This document shows, in pieces, positions 16,479-25,807 of a DNA stretch of 64,000 nt (its first letter is position 1; the number at the start of each line of letters is the position of its first letter). The DNA lies in contig CALHWB010000053.1 in assembly GCA_938036835.1 (NCBI GenBank), positions 62,001-126,000 of the forward strand. Direction: 5' to 3'. The position numbers were made by a program, and so were the translations under genes. This stretch comes from an uncultured Propionibacterium sp. Its GTDB lineage: Bacteria; Actinomycetota; Actinomycetes; Propionibacteriales; Propionibacteriaceae. The notes beneath the pieces were generated by a model. The model saw nothing but the letters and a program-made list of their open reading frames with translations, was not told where the DNA came from and ran no database searches.

Positions 16479-17996
16479 TCAGGCCACCGGATCGGCCGGA
16501 TCCACCCAATTCAGCGTCCGGTCGACCGCCTTGCGCCACTGCCGCCAGCAGTGATCGGTGCTGGCAGCCGGGCCGGGTAGCCAGCGGCGTCCCTCGGCCC
16601 AATTGGCGACCACATCGGCGGTACCGTTCCAGTGACCGACCGCTATCCCGGCAGCGTAGGCCGCACCCAACGCGGTGGTTTCGGTCACCACGGGACGCAC
16701 CACCGGAACCCCGAGTAGGTCAGCCTGGAAACCCATCAGGACCTCATTTGCGGTCATCCCGCCGTCCACCTTCAGCTCGGCCAGCCTGGTGCCCGAATCC
16801 GACTGCATCGCCTCAACAACCTCCCGGGTCTGGTAGGCGGCCGATTCCAGCGCCGCCCGCACCAGATGGGCCCGATTCACATAGCTGGTCAAACCGACGA
16901 TGACCCCGCGTGCATCCGGTCGCCAGTGCGGAGCGAACAGCCCGGAAAAGGCCGGCACGATGTAGGCTCCCCCGTTGTCGGGTACGGTCGCCGCCAGTGC
17001 TTCGGTCTCGGCCGCCGAACCGATCAGCCCCAGGGCATCCCGCAGCCACTGGATGAGGGAACCAGCCACCGCTATGGAACCCTCCAGCGCGTAGACCGGT
17101 GGCTGCTCGCCCAATTGATAGGCAAGTGTGGTCAACAAGCCATGCCGGCTGCGTACGATCCGCGTTCCGGTGTTCATCAGCAGGAAGCACCCGGTGCCGT
17201 AGGTGTTCTTTGCCTGACCGGCATCGATGCAGGCCTGGCCGAAAGCGGCCGCCTGCTGATCGCCCAGGATGCCCGCGATCGGGGTGTCGATCAACAGCGA
17301 GGCAGCCGAGCCGGCGCCATAGACCTGCGAGGACGAGCAGATCCGGGGCAGCATCGCCGCCGGAATCCCCATCGCATCCGCGACCGCGGTATCCCACTGC
17401 AAGCTCGCCAGGTTCATCAGCATGGTTCGGGAGGCGTTGGTGACATCGGTGACATGCACGCCGCCGCGCGGGCCGCCGGTGAGTTGCCAGACCAGCCAGG
17501 AATCCATGGTGCCGAAGGCCAATTCCCCGGTTTCGGCGCGGGCCCGCAAGCCGGGTTCGCTATCCAACAGCCAAGCCACCTTCGGCCCGGAAAAGTAGGT
17601 GGCCAGCGGCAACCCACAACTGGCCCGGAAGCGATCCGCATCCCCTGCCCCGAGTCGCTCGACCAACGGCTGGGTGCGGGTATCCTGCCAGACGATGGCA
17701 TTGTGTACCGGCTCGCCGGTTCGCCGGTCCCAAACCACGGTGGTCTCCCGCTGGTTGGTGATCCCGACCGCGGCGAGTTGGTGCCGGTTGATGTCGGCCC
17801 GGGCCAACGCCGTACCGATCACTTCACGAGTGTTGGCCCAGATCTCCAGCGGATCATGCTCCGCCCAACCCGGCCGCGGGAAGATCTGCCGATGCTCGCG
17901 TTGCCCGCTGGCGATGCTGCGTCCGGCATGATCGAACACGATCGCCCGGGTGGATGTGGTGCCCTGGTCGATCGCCAGGATGTAGCGCTTGGTCAT
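16479..17996 (-). CDS. glpK: Glycerol kinase
   Basis: 505 residues, normal for GlpK. It phosphorylates glycerol to sn-glycerol-3-phosphate. FGGY-family motifs are present: AIDQGTTSTRAIVFD at the N-terminus, WQDTRT and the GTMDSWLVWQLTGG segment, ILGDQQAAAFGQ and the NTYGTGCFLLMNTG nucleotide-binding loop. The start overlaps the glpC stop by 4 nt, so kinase and dehydrogenase form one glycerol operon, glpA-glpB-glpC-glpK. No glycerol facilitator gene is seen nearby. Confidence 0.96.
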   Translation of the reverse strand: MTKRYILAIDQGTTSTRAIVFDHAGRSIASGQREHRQIFPRPGWAEHDPLEIWANTREVIGTALARADINRHQLAAVGITNQRETTVVWDRRTGEPVHNAIVWQDTRTQPLVERLGAGDADRFRASCGLPLATYFSGPKVAWLLDSEPGLRARAETGELAFGTMDSWLVWQLTGGPRGGVHVTDVTNASRTMLMNLASLQWDTAVADAMGIPAAMLPRICSSSQVYGAGSAASLLIDTPIAGILGDQQAAAFGQACIDAGQAKNTYGTGCFLLMNTGTRIVRSRHGLLTTLAYQLGEQPPVYALEGSIAVAGSLIQWLRDALGLIGSAAETEALAATVPDNGGAYIVPAFSGLFAPHWRPDARGVIVGLTSYVNRAHLVRAALESAAYQTREVVEAMQSDSGTRLAELKVDGGMTANEVLMGFQADLLGVPVVRPVVTETTALGAAYAAGIAVGHWNGTADVVANWAEGRRWLPGPAASTDHCWRQWRKAVDRTLNWVDPADPVA

Positions 17997-19207
17997 TGCC
18001 CGACCTCCTTCGCTGCGAGTCCGTAGGCCCGGTGCACCAGGCTGATCGGATGTACCGCCGGCACCCCGGTGGCCCGGGTGATCTGCCAGCGACAGGTCTC
18101 GGTATCGCAGGCGACCAGTTCCGCACCCGTCGCCAATACCATATCGAACAACGGCCTGCCGACCGCTTGAGCGATCTCGAACCTGTCTGTCTTCAACCCG
18201 TAGGTGCCGGCCATACCGCAGCAGGCCTGACCGGATTCGATGACTTCGAGTCCGGGGATCAGCCCGAGCAGCCGCAGCGCGGGCATACCCATTCCCTGCG
18301 CCTTAACCTGGCAGGGCGCATGGTATGACACGCGCAGCGGCAGCGGGACAAAACTCAGCGGCAGTTCACCGGCATCTGCTAACTCCATCAGGAACTCCGA
18401 GGTATCCCGCAGCCGCGCCCCGACATCAAGCACTGCCGGATCGTCCACCCCAAGGACCCGGTGCGCCTCATGTTTGAGCATGCCAGCGCAGGAACCCGCG
18501 GAGGTGACGATGATCGGTTCCCGCCCGCCGCGGCACAACTGACGAGCCAGCCTGCGAACCGAAAACCGGGCCTGATCAAACAGCCCATTGGATTGCTGAG
18601 CGAGCCCACAGCAGCCCTGCCGAGGCACGAACACCTCGAAGCCGAGATGCTCCAGCACCTCCACGGTGTGGATCGAGGCCCGTGCCTCGAAATAGCCGCC
18701 GGCACAGCCGTGGAAGAACACGATGGTTCCCCGCGTGCGCGGACTATCAGGCGGCCGATGGTGGCGCAACCAGGCCGGGAAAGACTGCGGCTGGGCAATC
18801 GGCAACGGGGCATCCCGGGCAATACCGAGCACCCGGTCGAGCAGCACCCGCACCGCCCGCAACCGCAACATGGTATTGGCCAGCGGCGCCACCGGGGTCA
18901 TCAGCCTGCCCAGCAGCACGGTTTGCACGATCAGTCTGTCCCGCAGGGGAATCTGCCCGGCGCGCAGTTCGGCTCTGGCCCGCGAGTTGAGTTCGGCTAT
19001 CGGTACCCCCTGCGGGCAGGCAAGAGTGCAGATACCGCAGCTCGAGCAGTAGTCCAGCCCCCGATCGACCGGTTCCCCGGCACGAAACCGTTCACCTTGG
19101 GGCCCACAATATTTCGGGCCCGGGAACAGCGGGGTGACCGCCGCAACCGGGCAGACGGTCTCGCAAATCGTGCATTTGACGCAGTGGTCGAGGCCGGCAC
19201 GGATCAT
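17993..19207 (-). CDS. glpC: Anaerobic glycerol-3-phosphate dehydrogenase subunit C
   Basis: 404 residues. Two N-terminal ferredoxin motifs, CVKCTICETVCPVAAVTP and CSSCGICTLACPQGVP, are followed by two CCG domains (FVPRQGCCGLAQQSNGL and SGQACCGMAGTYGLK). GlpC anchors the GlpAB dehydrogenase to the membrane and passes electrons toward menaquinone, allowing glycerol-3-phosphate oxidation with fumarate as acceptor. It overlaps both neighbours by 4 nt. Confidence 0.95.
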   Translation of the reverse strand: MIRAGLDHCVKCTICETVCPVAAVTPLFPGPKYCGPQGERFRAGEPVDRGLDYCSSCGICTLACPQGVPIAELNSRARAELRAGQIPLRDRLIVQTVLLGRLMTPVAPLANTMLRLRAVRVLLDRVLGIARDAPLPIAQPQSFPAWLRHHRPPDSPRTRGTIVFFHGCAGGYFEARASIHTVEVLEHLGFEVFVPRQGCCGLAQQSNGLFDQARFSVRRLARQLCRGGREPIIVTSAGSCAGMLKHEAHRVLGVDDPAVLDVGARLRDTSEFLMELADAGELPLSFVPLPLRVSYHAPCQVKAQGMGMPALRLLGLIPGLEVIESGQACCGMAGTYGLKTDRFEIAQAVGRPLFDMVLATGAELVACDTETCRWQITRATGVPAVHPISLVHRAYGLAAKEVGQ

Positions 19208-20619
19208 GCCAGGGCTCCTTCCGCGGCCCGCAGGGCGCTGGCCGCCGCGATGCCCTCACCGGAATACTCGCGCCAACGGACCGCACCAGCCAGTATTCCC
19301 CCAGCGGCGAACAGGTTCTCATATACCGGCAGGCCGGCCTGGTCGAGGACGCGGGCCTGCGCGTCCACCAGCAGCCCGGCTCGCCACAGCGGCTGGTCGG
19401 CCCGCCGGTCGGCGACAAAGGCCGGGCCGGCAGGCCGCCATACCGGCAGCCCCAGCCGCTCGGTCAGCCGCCCGCGGGAATCGAGCGCGAGCGTCCCAGA
19501 TTCGAAGCCACCGCCGGCGTGGATTACCGCATCGCAGCCGATAACGGTTGGGTGGCCGGCGGTCGCAATCTGCACCGCATGCACGCGGGCGTTTCCCCGC
19601 AAACCGGTTACGCGGGAACCATCGATTATGCGGACGCCGGCGGCGCGCAGCCTGGCCAGGGCATGGCTGTTCAGTCGCATGCCGGGCACGCTCGGCGGCG
19701 GCAACGGCACCTCGGCGACCGGACGTTGCCACGCCCGAGCGATCGCCTGCCAGTCGCCGGCGGCCAATCCCAGGATCGCAGGCAGCAGCAGGGTTTCGGA
19801 ACCCCGGGCAACCCGCCCGATCATCTGCACGAACCGCCGCCGATAGCGCGGCTCGGCCAACGCCCGAGCGTAGTGCAGCGCGGAGCTGTCGGCCTCCCCT
19901 GCACGGGCGGGCAGATCAACCCAATGCGAGCGGACCCGGGCGGCGGGCAGGGTTCTCCGCAGGTTTTCGGCAAGCAGCCCGGGCTGGAAATCCTTCAGCT
20001 GACGCAACCCGACCACCACCACCTCATCCAACGGCCCGACCATGCTGGGGGATGCGTAGGCGGTCGGCCGTAACACGCCAAGCGCGGTTGGCAACAGCAG
20101 GTTGCCCGCCAGGCCGCCGGTAAGCAATCCGGGGCCGAAGAAGTCAGCGGCGAACCCCATGCCGGCCTTTATGGCTCGCCGGCCGAGCACCCGGTAGGGG
20201 TGTGTTCCAGGCAATCCATCGACGGCAGCCAACGGGGTTTGCACCAACCCGGGAGGTTGCGGGTCACGACGGTGCCGGTCGTCCTCGCACCCGGTCTCGC
20301 CCGGCATGCCCCCTGCGCTTTGGCGGGACCCGCCGGGTTCCGGACGGCCGCCTGCGGCACCTAGGCAGGCCGCGGGATGCTCGTTTCCGGCGGTATCGCC
20401 GAGAGCCGGTTTCGCGGAGGCGGCAGGCTCCCCCGGAACCGCGGGCCGGGTAGGTCTGCCGGTCATCGGCAGCCGGCCCAACACATCCAAACAGCCATGC
20501 CCCAATTGCAGGCCGCCGATACCGAAACCGATCAGTATCACCTCGGCGCCGCCCTGCACCAGCCGGCCCGCAGCGAGTAGCCCGGCCAGCCCGGCTCCGA
20601 TCACCACCACCCGCGACAT
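19204..20619 (-). CDS. glpB: Anaerobic glycerol-3-phosphate dehydrogenase subunit B, with an unusual insertion
   Basis: 471 residues from the ATG at 20619, which overlaps the glpA stop by one base (TGATG). The N-terminal dinucleotide motif VVVIGAGLAGLLAAGRL and C-terminal NLFAAGGILAGA-type flavin motif fit GlpB. E. coli GlpB is about 50 residues shorter: here an extra Pro/Gly/Ala-rich stretch (roughly residues 54-126) sits between GHGCLDVLGRLP and GTHPYRVLG, where the family has only a short linker. The frame stays open, so the protein is probably functional with a disordered loop. Confidence 0.9.
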   Translation of the reverse strand: MSRVVVIGAGLAGLLAAGRLVQGGAEVILIGFGIGGLQLGHGCLDVLGRLPMTGRPTRPAVPGEPAASAKPALGDTAGNEHPAACLGAAGGRPEPGGSRQSAGGMPGETGCEDDRHRRDPQPPGLVQTPLAAVDGLPGTHPYRVLGRRAIKAGMGFAADFFGPGLLTGGLAGNLLLPTALGVLRPTAYASPSMVGPLDEVVVVGLRQLKDFQPGLLAENLRRTLPAARVRSHWVDLPARAGEADSSALHYARALAEPRYRRRFVQMIGRVARGSETLLLPAILGLAAGDWQAIARAWQRPVAEVPLPPPSVPGMRLNSHALARLRAAGVRIIDGSRVTGLRGNARVHAVQIATAGHPTVIGCDAVIHAGGGFESGTLALDSRGRLTERLGLPVWRPAGPAFVADRRADQPLWRAGLLVDAQARVLDQAGLPVYENLFAAGGILAGAVRWREYSGEGIAAASALRAAEGALA

Positions 20620-22184
20620 CACCCGTTCCCAACTGCCGGTTTCCAGCCGGCCGATTCCCCGGGCAGCAGCTCGATGCCCAGCAGGCCCTGCCATAGCCAC
20701 TCGTCCAACGCCGCCTGCCGCAGCTGGTCGCCATACAGGATCGGCCACAGCCCGATCCAGCGATGCTCGATGAAATCGATCAGGTCATCAGCCCCCCGTC
20801 CGGCGATACCGGCCGCCCGGTAGCCGCAAAAGCCACCTTGGCAGGGCCCCATGCCGAGACGTAGCCGGCGGCGCAAATCGTCCAGGCTGGCCTGCGGGTC
20901 GGCCGCCAGCGCCGCCTCGACTTGGCGCCGGGCCAGCAACTCGCATTCGCAGACGATCTGATCGGATAGCCGGTCGGATTCCCGGTCGGCCAACCGGCGG
21001 GTCACCGCGTAGGTCCGCCCAGGTATTGCCCCGGGCACCGGTTCGGTGGCGGTACGGCAGGGGCGCCGCTCACCTAGCTGGGACTCCATGGCGTCCACCG
21101 CCCGTTCGGCCATCAACCGGTAGGTGGTCAGTTTGCCGCCGGCGATGGTGAGCAGCCCCCGCATGCCATCGCGACCGCGGTGATCCATCAAGGCCATGCC
21201 GCGTGACATGTGCCGGGTGTCGTCCGCGACGACCCGGGTGTCCCTGATTAGCGGGCGAGCGCCGGCCCAGGCCCGCAGCGCGCGAGCCTGCCGGAATCCC
21301 GGGATGAGCCGTTCCCCATCGTCCAGCAGCTGTTGCACCTCATCGGCGGGGATCGGCAGGTGGTCCGGATCGGTAGCGTATACGTCGGTGGTACCGATGA
21401 TGGACACCGTATGCACCGGGACGAGGATGTCCCCGTCATCGGGTGGGGCGAGGCGGTTGATCACGGTGTTGACCAGCCGATGGGCCATGGCGATCATGAT
21501 GCCCCGTCCCGGCACCACCTCGACATCGCCGCAGCCGGCCAGCTCCGCGATCTGCCCCGCCCAGGCCCCGGCGGCATTGATCACGAACCGGGTATCGACG
21601 ATGACCGGATCGCCGCGTCGGTCCAGGCAGTGCACGGCCCGGATCCGCCCGTCGGCCACCTCGAAGCCGGTGACCTGGTGGTAGGTGAGCACCCGGCCGC
21701 CATACTCGCGGGCCGAATTGACCGCTCCCCAGACCATCGCCCAGCCATCGATCGAGCCATCTGCCACCTCGAATGCCCTACTAATCGCCGGGTTTAACCT
21801 GGGCTCACGGCGCAGTGCCGCTGCTGGGGAGAGCTCGGTGGCCAGTACCCTGGTGGCGGCTGCGGCGACCGCGAACCGGTCGCCGTAGGCGGGATCATCG
21901 TCGGGGGTGGCAACGAACAGCCCACCGGTGGCTTCCACCGCATCGGCATGGATCCGAGTCAGGATGGCATTCTCGCGGGCGCATTCGCGAGCCGACCCGG
22001 GATCGGAGCAGACGTAACGGCCGCCCGAATGCAGCAGCCCGTGATGGCGGCCGGTGGTGCCCTGGGCGAGATCCGCCCGTTCGATCAGGATCGCCCGGTG
22101 TCCGCGCATCGCGGCATCTCGGAGGACGCCCACCCCGGTAGCGCCGCCCCCGATCACCACCACGTCACATTCATGGCGCTGCAC
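20619..22184 (-). CDS. glpA: Anaerobic glycerol-3-phosphate dehydrogenase subunit A (FAD)
   Basis: 521 residues with a GTG start preceded by AGGCTGGCAGG. It has the FAD fold start DVVVIGGGATGVGVLRDAAM and the conserved LAQGTTGRHHGLLHSGGRYV. The C-terminus carries a BFD-type [2Fe-2S] pattern, with CECELL and, about 38 residues later, CQGGFC. It is the catalytic subunit oxidising sn-glycerol-3-phosphate to dihydroxyacetone phosphate. First glp gene of the operon, 67 bp downstream of dapC on the same strand, so read-through from fdxA-dapC is possible. Confidence 0.95.
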   Translation of the reverse strand: MQRHECDVVVIGGGATGVGVLRDAAMRGHRAILIERADLAQGTTGRHHGLLHSGGRYVCSDPGSARECARENAILTRIHADAVEATGGLFVATPDDDPAYGDRFAVAAAATRVLATELSPAAALRREPRLNPAISRAFEVADGSIDGWAMVWGAVNSAREYGGRVLTYHQVTGFEVADGRIRAVHCLDRRGDPVIVDTRFVINAAGAWAGQIAELAGCGDVEVVPGRGIMIAMAHRLVNTVINRLAPPDDGDILVPVHTVSIIGTTDVYATDPDHLPIPADEVQQLLDDGERLIPGFRQARALRAWAGARPLIRDTRVVADDTRHMSRGMALMDHRGRDGMRGLLTIAGGKLTTYRLMAERAVDAMESQLGERRPCRTATEPVPGAIPGRTYAVTRRLADRESDRLSDQIVCECELLARRQVEAALAADPQASLDDLRRRLRLGMGPCQGGFCGYRAAGIAGRGADDLIDFIEHRWIGLWPILYGDQLRQAALDEWLWQGLLGIELLPGESAGWKPAVGNG

Positions 22185-22251
22185 CCTGCCAGCCTAGAGC
22201 CATGGCCTTCGTATGGGCGGCAATGGCATCAAGCCATCGCCGCAGCGGCCG

Positions 22252-23343
22252 TCAAGCCAGTCGCTGCACGGCGGCGGCAATCCGTTCATCGGTTGCCGTC
22301 AGGGCCACTCGCACATGCCGTGCGCCACGCACACCATAGAAGTCACCGGGAGCCACCAGAACGCCGCGTGCGGCGAACCAGGCCACCGTCGCCCGGCAGG
22401 GTTCGTCCCGGGTCACCCAAAGGTACAGCGAACCCTGTGAGTCGTCGATGCGGAAACCGGCGGCCAGCAGCGCAGCCGCTAATTGCGCACGGCGGCGGCG
22501 GTAACGTTCGCGCTGTTCGAGGACATGCCGCTGATCCGCCAGTACGGCGGCCATCGCCGCCTGCACGGGAGTGGGTAGCATCATCCCGGAGTGCTTGCGC
22601 ACCCCAAGCAGTTCGGCGATCAGCGCCACGTCGCCAGCTATGAACCCAGCCCGGTAGCCGGCCAGGTTGGAACGTTTCGATGTCGAATGCAGCACTAGTA
22701 AATTGGTGTGCTCGCCACCGCACAGGTCGGGATGCAGCGCCGAGACCGGTTCAGCCTCCCAACCGAACTCGCCATAGCATTCGTCGCTGGCCAGGACGGC
22801 ATCGTTGGCCCGTGCGACCGCCACCCACCGCGCCAGCAGAGCCTCGTCGGCGACCGCACCATGAGGGTTTGCCGGCGAGTTGATCCAGATCAGCGCCGGC
22901 TGGCCGGCGACCGCCGCCGGATCGTCGCACCGCTGAACACGGCAGCCGGCCAGTCGCGCACCGACATCGTAGGTTGGATAGGCGGTCTCGGGAATCACCA
23001 CCAGGTCGTCTGGTCCCAGCCCCAATTGGGTGGGTAGCCAGGCCACGGCCTCCTTGGTACCGATGACCGGCAGCACGCCGCGATCCGACAGATCCGCCAC
23101 ACCCCAACGCCGGGCCAGGTAGTCCACGATGCTCGCACGCAATGCCGGCGTCCCCCAGGTGGTTGGATAGCCATGCGCATCGGACGCCGCGGCGAGCGCC
23201 TCCCGGGCGATCCCGGGGGTGGGATCGACCGGTGTCCCAACCGAAAGATCGACCACCCCGCCGGGATGCGCGTTCGCGGCGACGCGGGCCTCGGCGAGGG
23301 TATCCCAGGGGAAATCGGGTAGCCGTTGCGAGACCCGGGTCAT
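22252..23343 (-). CDS. dapC: Succinyldiaminopimelate transaminase
   Basis: 363 residues, class I/II PLP aminotransferase. N-terminal LPDFPWDTLAEARVAANAHP and VDLSVGTPVDPTP are typical of actinobacterial DapC. INSPANPHGAV, ASDECYGEFGW and the PLP-lysine motif HSTSKRSNLAGYRAGF are visible. It transaminates the succinylated keto acid made by DapD. The start overlaps the ferredoxin stop by 4 nt, the same fdx-dapC pairing as mycobacterial Rv1177-Rv1178, which supports DapC over other aminotransferases. Confidence 0.9.
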   Translation of the reverse strand: MTRVSQRLPDFPWDTLAEARVAANAHPGGVVDLSVGTPVDPTPGIAREALAAASDAHGYPTTWGTPALRASIVDYLARRWGVADLSDRGVLPVIGTKEAVAWLPTQLGLGPDDLVVIPETAYPTYDVGARLAGCRVQRCDDPAAVAGQPALIWINSPANPHGAVADEALLARWVAVARANDAVLASDECYGEFGWEAEPVSALHPDLCGGEHTNLLVLHSTSKRSNLAGYRAGFIAGDVALIAELLGVRKHSGMMLPTPVQAAMAAVLADQRHVLEQRERYRRRRAQLAAALLAAGFRIDDSQGSLYLWVTRDEPCRATVAWFAARGVLVAPGDFYGVRGARHVRVALTATDERIAAAVQRLA

Positions 23344-23657
23344 GCCTGTGGTGGCAGCGCGGCCACTCGCGGTTCGTCCTTCTCCAGGACGCCGACCCGC
23401 GCGGCGCCGCCAGGCGAACCGATTTCGTCGAAGAACCGACCGTTGATGTCGTAGTATTCGGAGAACTCGGTGGGTAGGTCATCCTCGTAGAAGATCGCCT
23501 CCACCGGGCAGACCGGCTCGCAGGCCCCGCAATCGACGCATTCATCGGGATGGATGTAGAGCATCCGAGGACCCTCGTAGATGCATTGGACCGGACATTC
23601 ATCGACGCATGCGCGGTCTTTCACGTCCACACACGGCAGGGCAATGATGTAAGTCAT
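23340..23657 (-). CDS. fdxA: 7Fe ferredoxin
   Basis: 105 residues with AGGAGA upstream. The N-terminal cluster motifs CVDVKDRACVDECPVQCIYE and CVDCGACEPVCP give one [3Fe-4S] and one [4Fe-4S] cluster, as in actinobacterial FdxA/FdxC. It is a soluble electron carrier. Translationally coupled to dapC, an association conserved in actinobacteria whose reason is unclear, since the transaminase needs no electrons. Confidence 0.95.
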   Translation of the reverse strand: MTYIIALPCVDVKDRACVDECPVQCIYEGPRMLYIHPDECVDCGACEPVCPVEAIFYEDDLPTEFSEYYDINGRFFDEIGSPGGAARVGVLEKDEPRVAALPPQA

Positions 23658-23836
23658 CTGCTCATCTCCTGATCATCCGGCTACGTCTTGAACTCTATAC
23701 CCGATCGTCGATCCGGGGCGGTTTCAGCCCACCTGCCCAGCCTTGCCTTACCCGGTACGGAGGTCTCCGCCCACCGGCGGACCCCGCGGAACGTCTTGTG
23801 CCCCGCAAGTTGCCCGTGTGCGGCGCCTCCGATGGT

Positions 23837-25627
23837 TTACTGACCGCTATCCGGTGGTGGATCGGGCTGTTTGCACTCGATCTTGTCTATTGGGTCATAG
23901 CGCCAGAAGTAGCTTTCGACGGTTGTCTGTCCGTTGCGCGCCAGGACGCGCTGGAAGTTGACGTCGAAGCCCTGCGAGGGCGACTGGGGAATGCATCCGG
24001 GTTGGGTGGACACCCGATCGGCCCCGCTGGTGTAGTTGCCGATCACCGGGTCGGTGGCGGTCACCGAGTCGTAGTATCTCGTCGACCAGACCCGGACCGT
24101 GATCGAGCCTCTTTCCCCGGGGCTGGAGGGCACGACGAACGCCTCCATCAGCACTCCGTAGGGGGTGTCGTTGCGGAACCGCATGTCCAGCACGCCCTCG
24201 TAGACGGTCGCCTCCCGCCCGGGCGGGTATTGGCTGAAGAACTGGGTGTGCGGATGGTGCTCGACATCGGTCATGCCCGCGAAGAAGGCTGCGTTATACG
24301 TGGTGGTAGCCGATTGGGAAACCCCGCCACCGACGATCATCTCGATGTGGTCGCCGACCAGGACGCCACCGGCGATGTATCCGGTGGACGCGTTCCGCGG
24401 CCCAGTCGCGCGCGACAGGCTGAACTCCTCGCCCGGCTTGACCAGTTCATTGTTGATGCCAGCCGCCGCCAATCCCAGGTTGGTGTTGTGATAGCCGGAA
24501 TCGCCGAAGTAGGTGGTGAACTCCCCGGTTATCTCCCTGATTCCCAGGGCCATGGCATCCGCGGTGGTGAACTTCGCCGGCACCCGTTCGACCAGCAGGT
24601 TCACCTCACGGGGGGCCGGGTTGCCGACCACCGATTCCAGCCCCGACACGAAAGACTCCCGGCTGATCGATTGACCGTCCACTGCGGGCACCACGGTGGG
24701 CCGGCCATTCTGCATCTGCACGGTAGCGTCCTTGGGCTCGACGACGGTCAGCGCGGCGATCACATCGGTGGCCTGTTGGTAGAGGGCTGCGAAATCGTGT
24801 CCCACCTGCAGGTCGCCATCGGAGATGCTGACCCAGGACACCTGGGCGATCTGGGCCGACGACACCTCCGCTTCGGCACCCGGGGTCTTGATCTTGATCG
24901 GTGCCAGGCTGACGGCCAACTGGCTGACTGCCTCGGCCGCCTCGGCATCGGTGATTCCAGGTTCGGTGATGATCAGTTCGGCCGGTACTTGCAGTGTCGG
25001 GCGTCCGGCTGCCGGCTGCCGCACCGCGGCCCGCCAGGCGTCCAGCACCGCGCTGGCGGTGGTTTCCGCGTCGAGGCTGGTACCCAGCTGCATGGGCCGG
25101 CTGATCGCCCCGCCATCTATCAGATCGACCTGTGCGTCCACGGGTTGCCGTGCAAAGTCTGCCTTCAGGCCCTGGATCTGGGCGGCCAGTTGAGGCTCGT
25201 TGACCTGTATCCGGACGGCATTGTCCCCACCGCCGGTGAGCACCTGGATCAGCGCCCGGGGATCCCAGCTCTGGCCCGCCCCGGCTAGGCGCACGGATGC
25301 CGCATAGTCCACGCTCAATCCGCTGGCCACCGGGTCGATGATCGCCCGCTGGCCGGATTGGCCGGTGATGATGATCTCGGCGGCATCCGCCGGGCCTAGT
25401 TCGTCGTTCAATCGCTGCACGGCTTCCTCGACGGTCAAACCGCCGATGGGTACGCCGTTCACTTCAGCATTGCGGGGCATCGTGTCGTTGGCCAGCGCAT
25501 GCGCGGTCAGATAGATGAGCAGCAAGGCAGTCAGCAGGCCGCCCAGCGCCCATCCGATGATCTTGATCCTGCGGTCCCAGCGAGGCCACCGAACCGCAGT
25601 AGCACCGCAGCTGCCGATTGAGGTCAT
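23837..25627 (-). CDS. VanW family protein with putative peptidoglycan-binding domains
   Basis: 596 residues. After a basic N-terminus there is one membrane helix (IIGWALGGLLTALLLIYLTA), then an extracellular region with repeated YoaR-like putative peptidoglycan-binding modules (IGGLTVEEAVQRLNDE early and again in the middle), and a C-terminal VanW domain with EFSLSRATGPRN, GGVLVGDHIEM and GGGVSQSATTTYNAAFFAG. VanW proteins occur in envelope and glycopeptide-resistance contexts but the activity is unknown. Type II membrane topology is expected. It stands alone, divergent from fumC. Confidence 0.88.
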   Translation of the reverse strand: MTSIGSCGATAVRWPRWDRRIKIIGWALGGLLTALLLIYLTAHALANDTMPRNAEVNGVPIGGLTVEEAVQRLNDELGPADAAEIIITGQSGQRAIIDPVASGLSVDYAASVRLAGAGQSWDPRALIQVLTGGGDNAVRIQVNEPQLAAQIQGLKADFARQPVDAQVDLIDGGAISRPMQLGTSLDAETTASAVLDAWRAAVRQPAAGRPTLQVPAELIITEPGITDAEAAEAVSQLAVSLAPIKIKTPGAEAEVSSAQIAQVSWVSISDGDLQVGHDFAALYQQATDVIAALTVVEPKDATVQMQNGRPTVVPAVDGQSISRESFVSGLESVVGNPAPREVNLLVERVPAKFTTADAMALGIREITGEFTTYFGDSGYHNTNLGLAAAGINNELVKPGEEFSLSRATGPRNASTGYIAGGVLVGDHIEMIVGGGVSQSATTTYNAAFFAGMTDVEHHPHTQFFSQYPPGREATVYEGVLDMRFRNDTPYGVLMEAFVVPSSPGERGSITVRVWSTRYYDSVTATDPVIGNYTSGADRVSTQPGCIPQSPSQGFDVNFQRVLARNGQTTVESYFWRYDPIDKIECKQPDPPPDSGQ

Positions 25628-25807
25628 TGGTCTCCAATGCTCGATGCCGAGAACCCGGCCATCAGTTTAGGCGAGCGGGGTCGAACTAACGCTTCGATGG
25701 TCATCCCGCCCTACCGGCCCGCCCAGACCGGCTGGCGGTGTGGGGTGGATACCGCAACGCTCACCCTGCCCCCACCTGCCCGATCGCCGCTGGGTAGGCT
25801 TGAGGTC

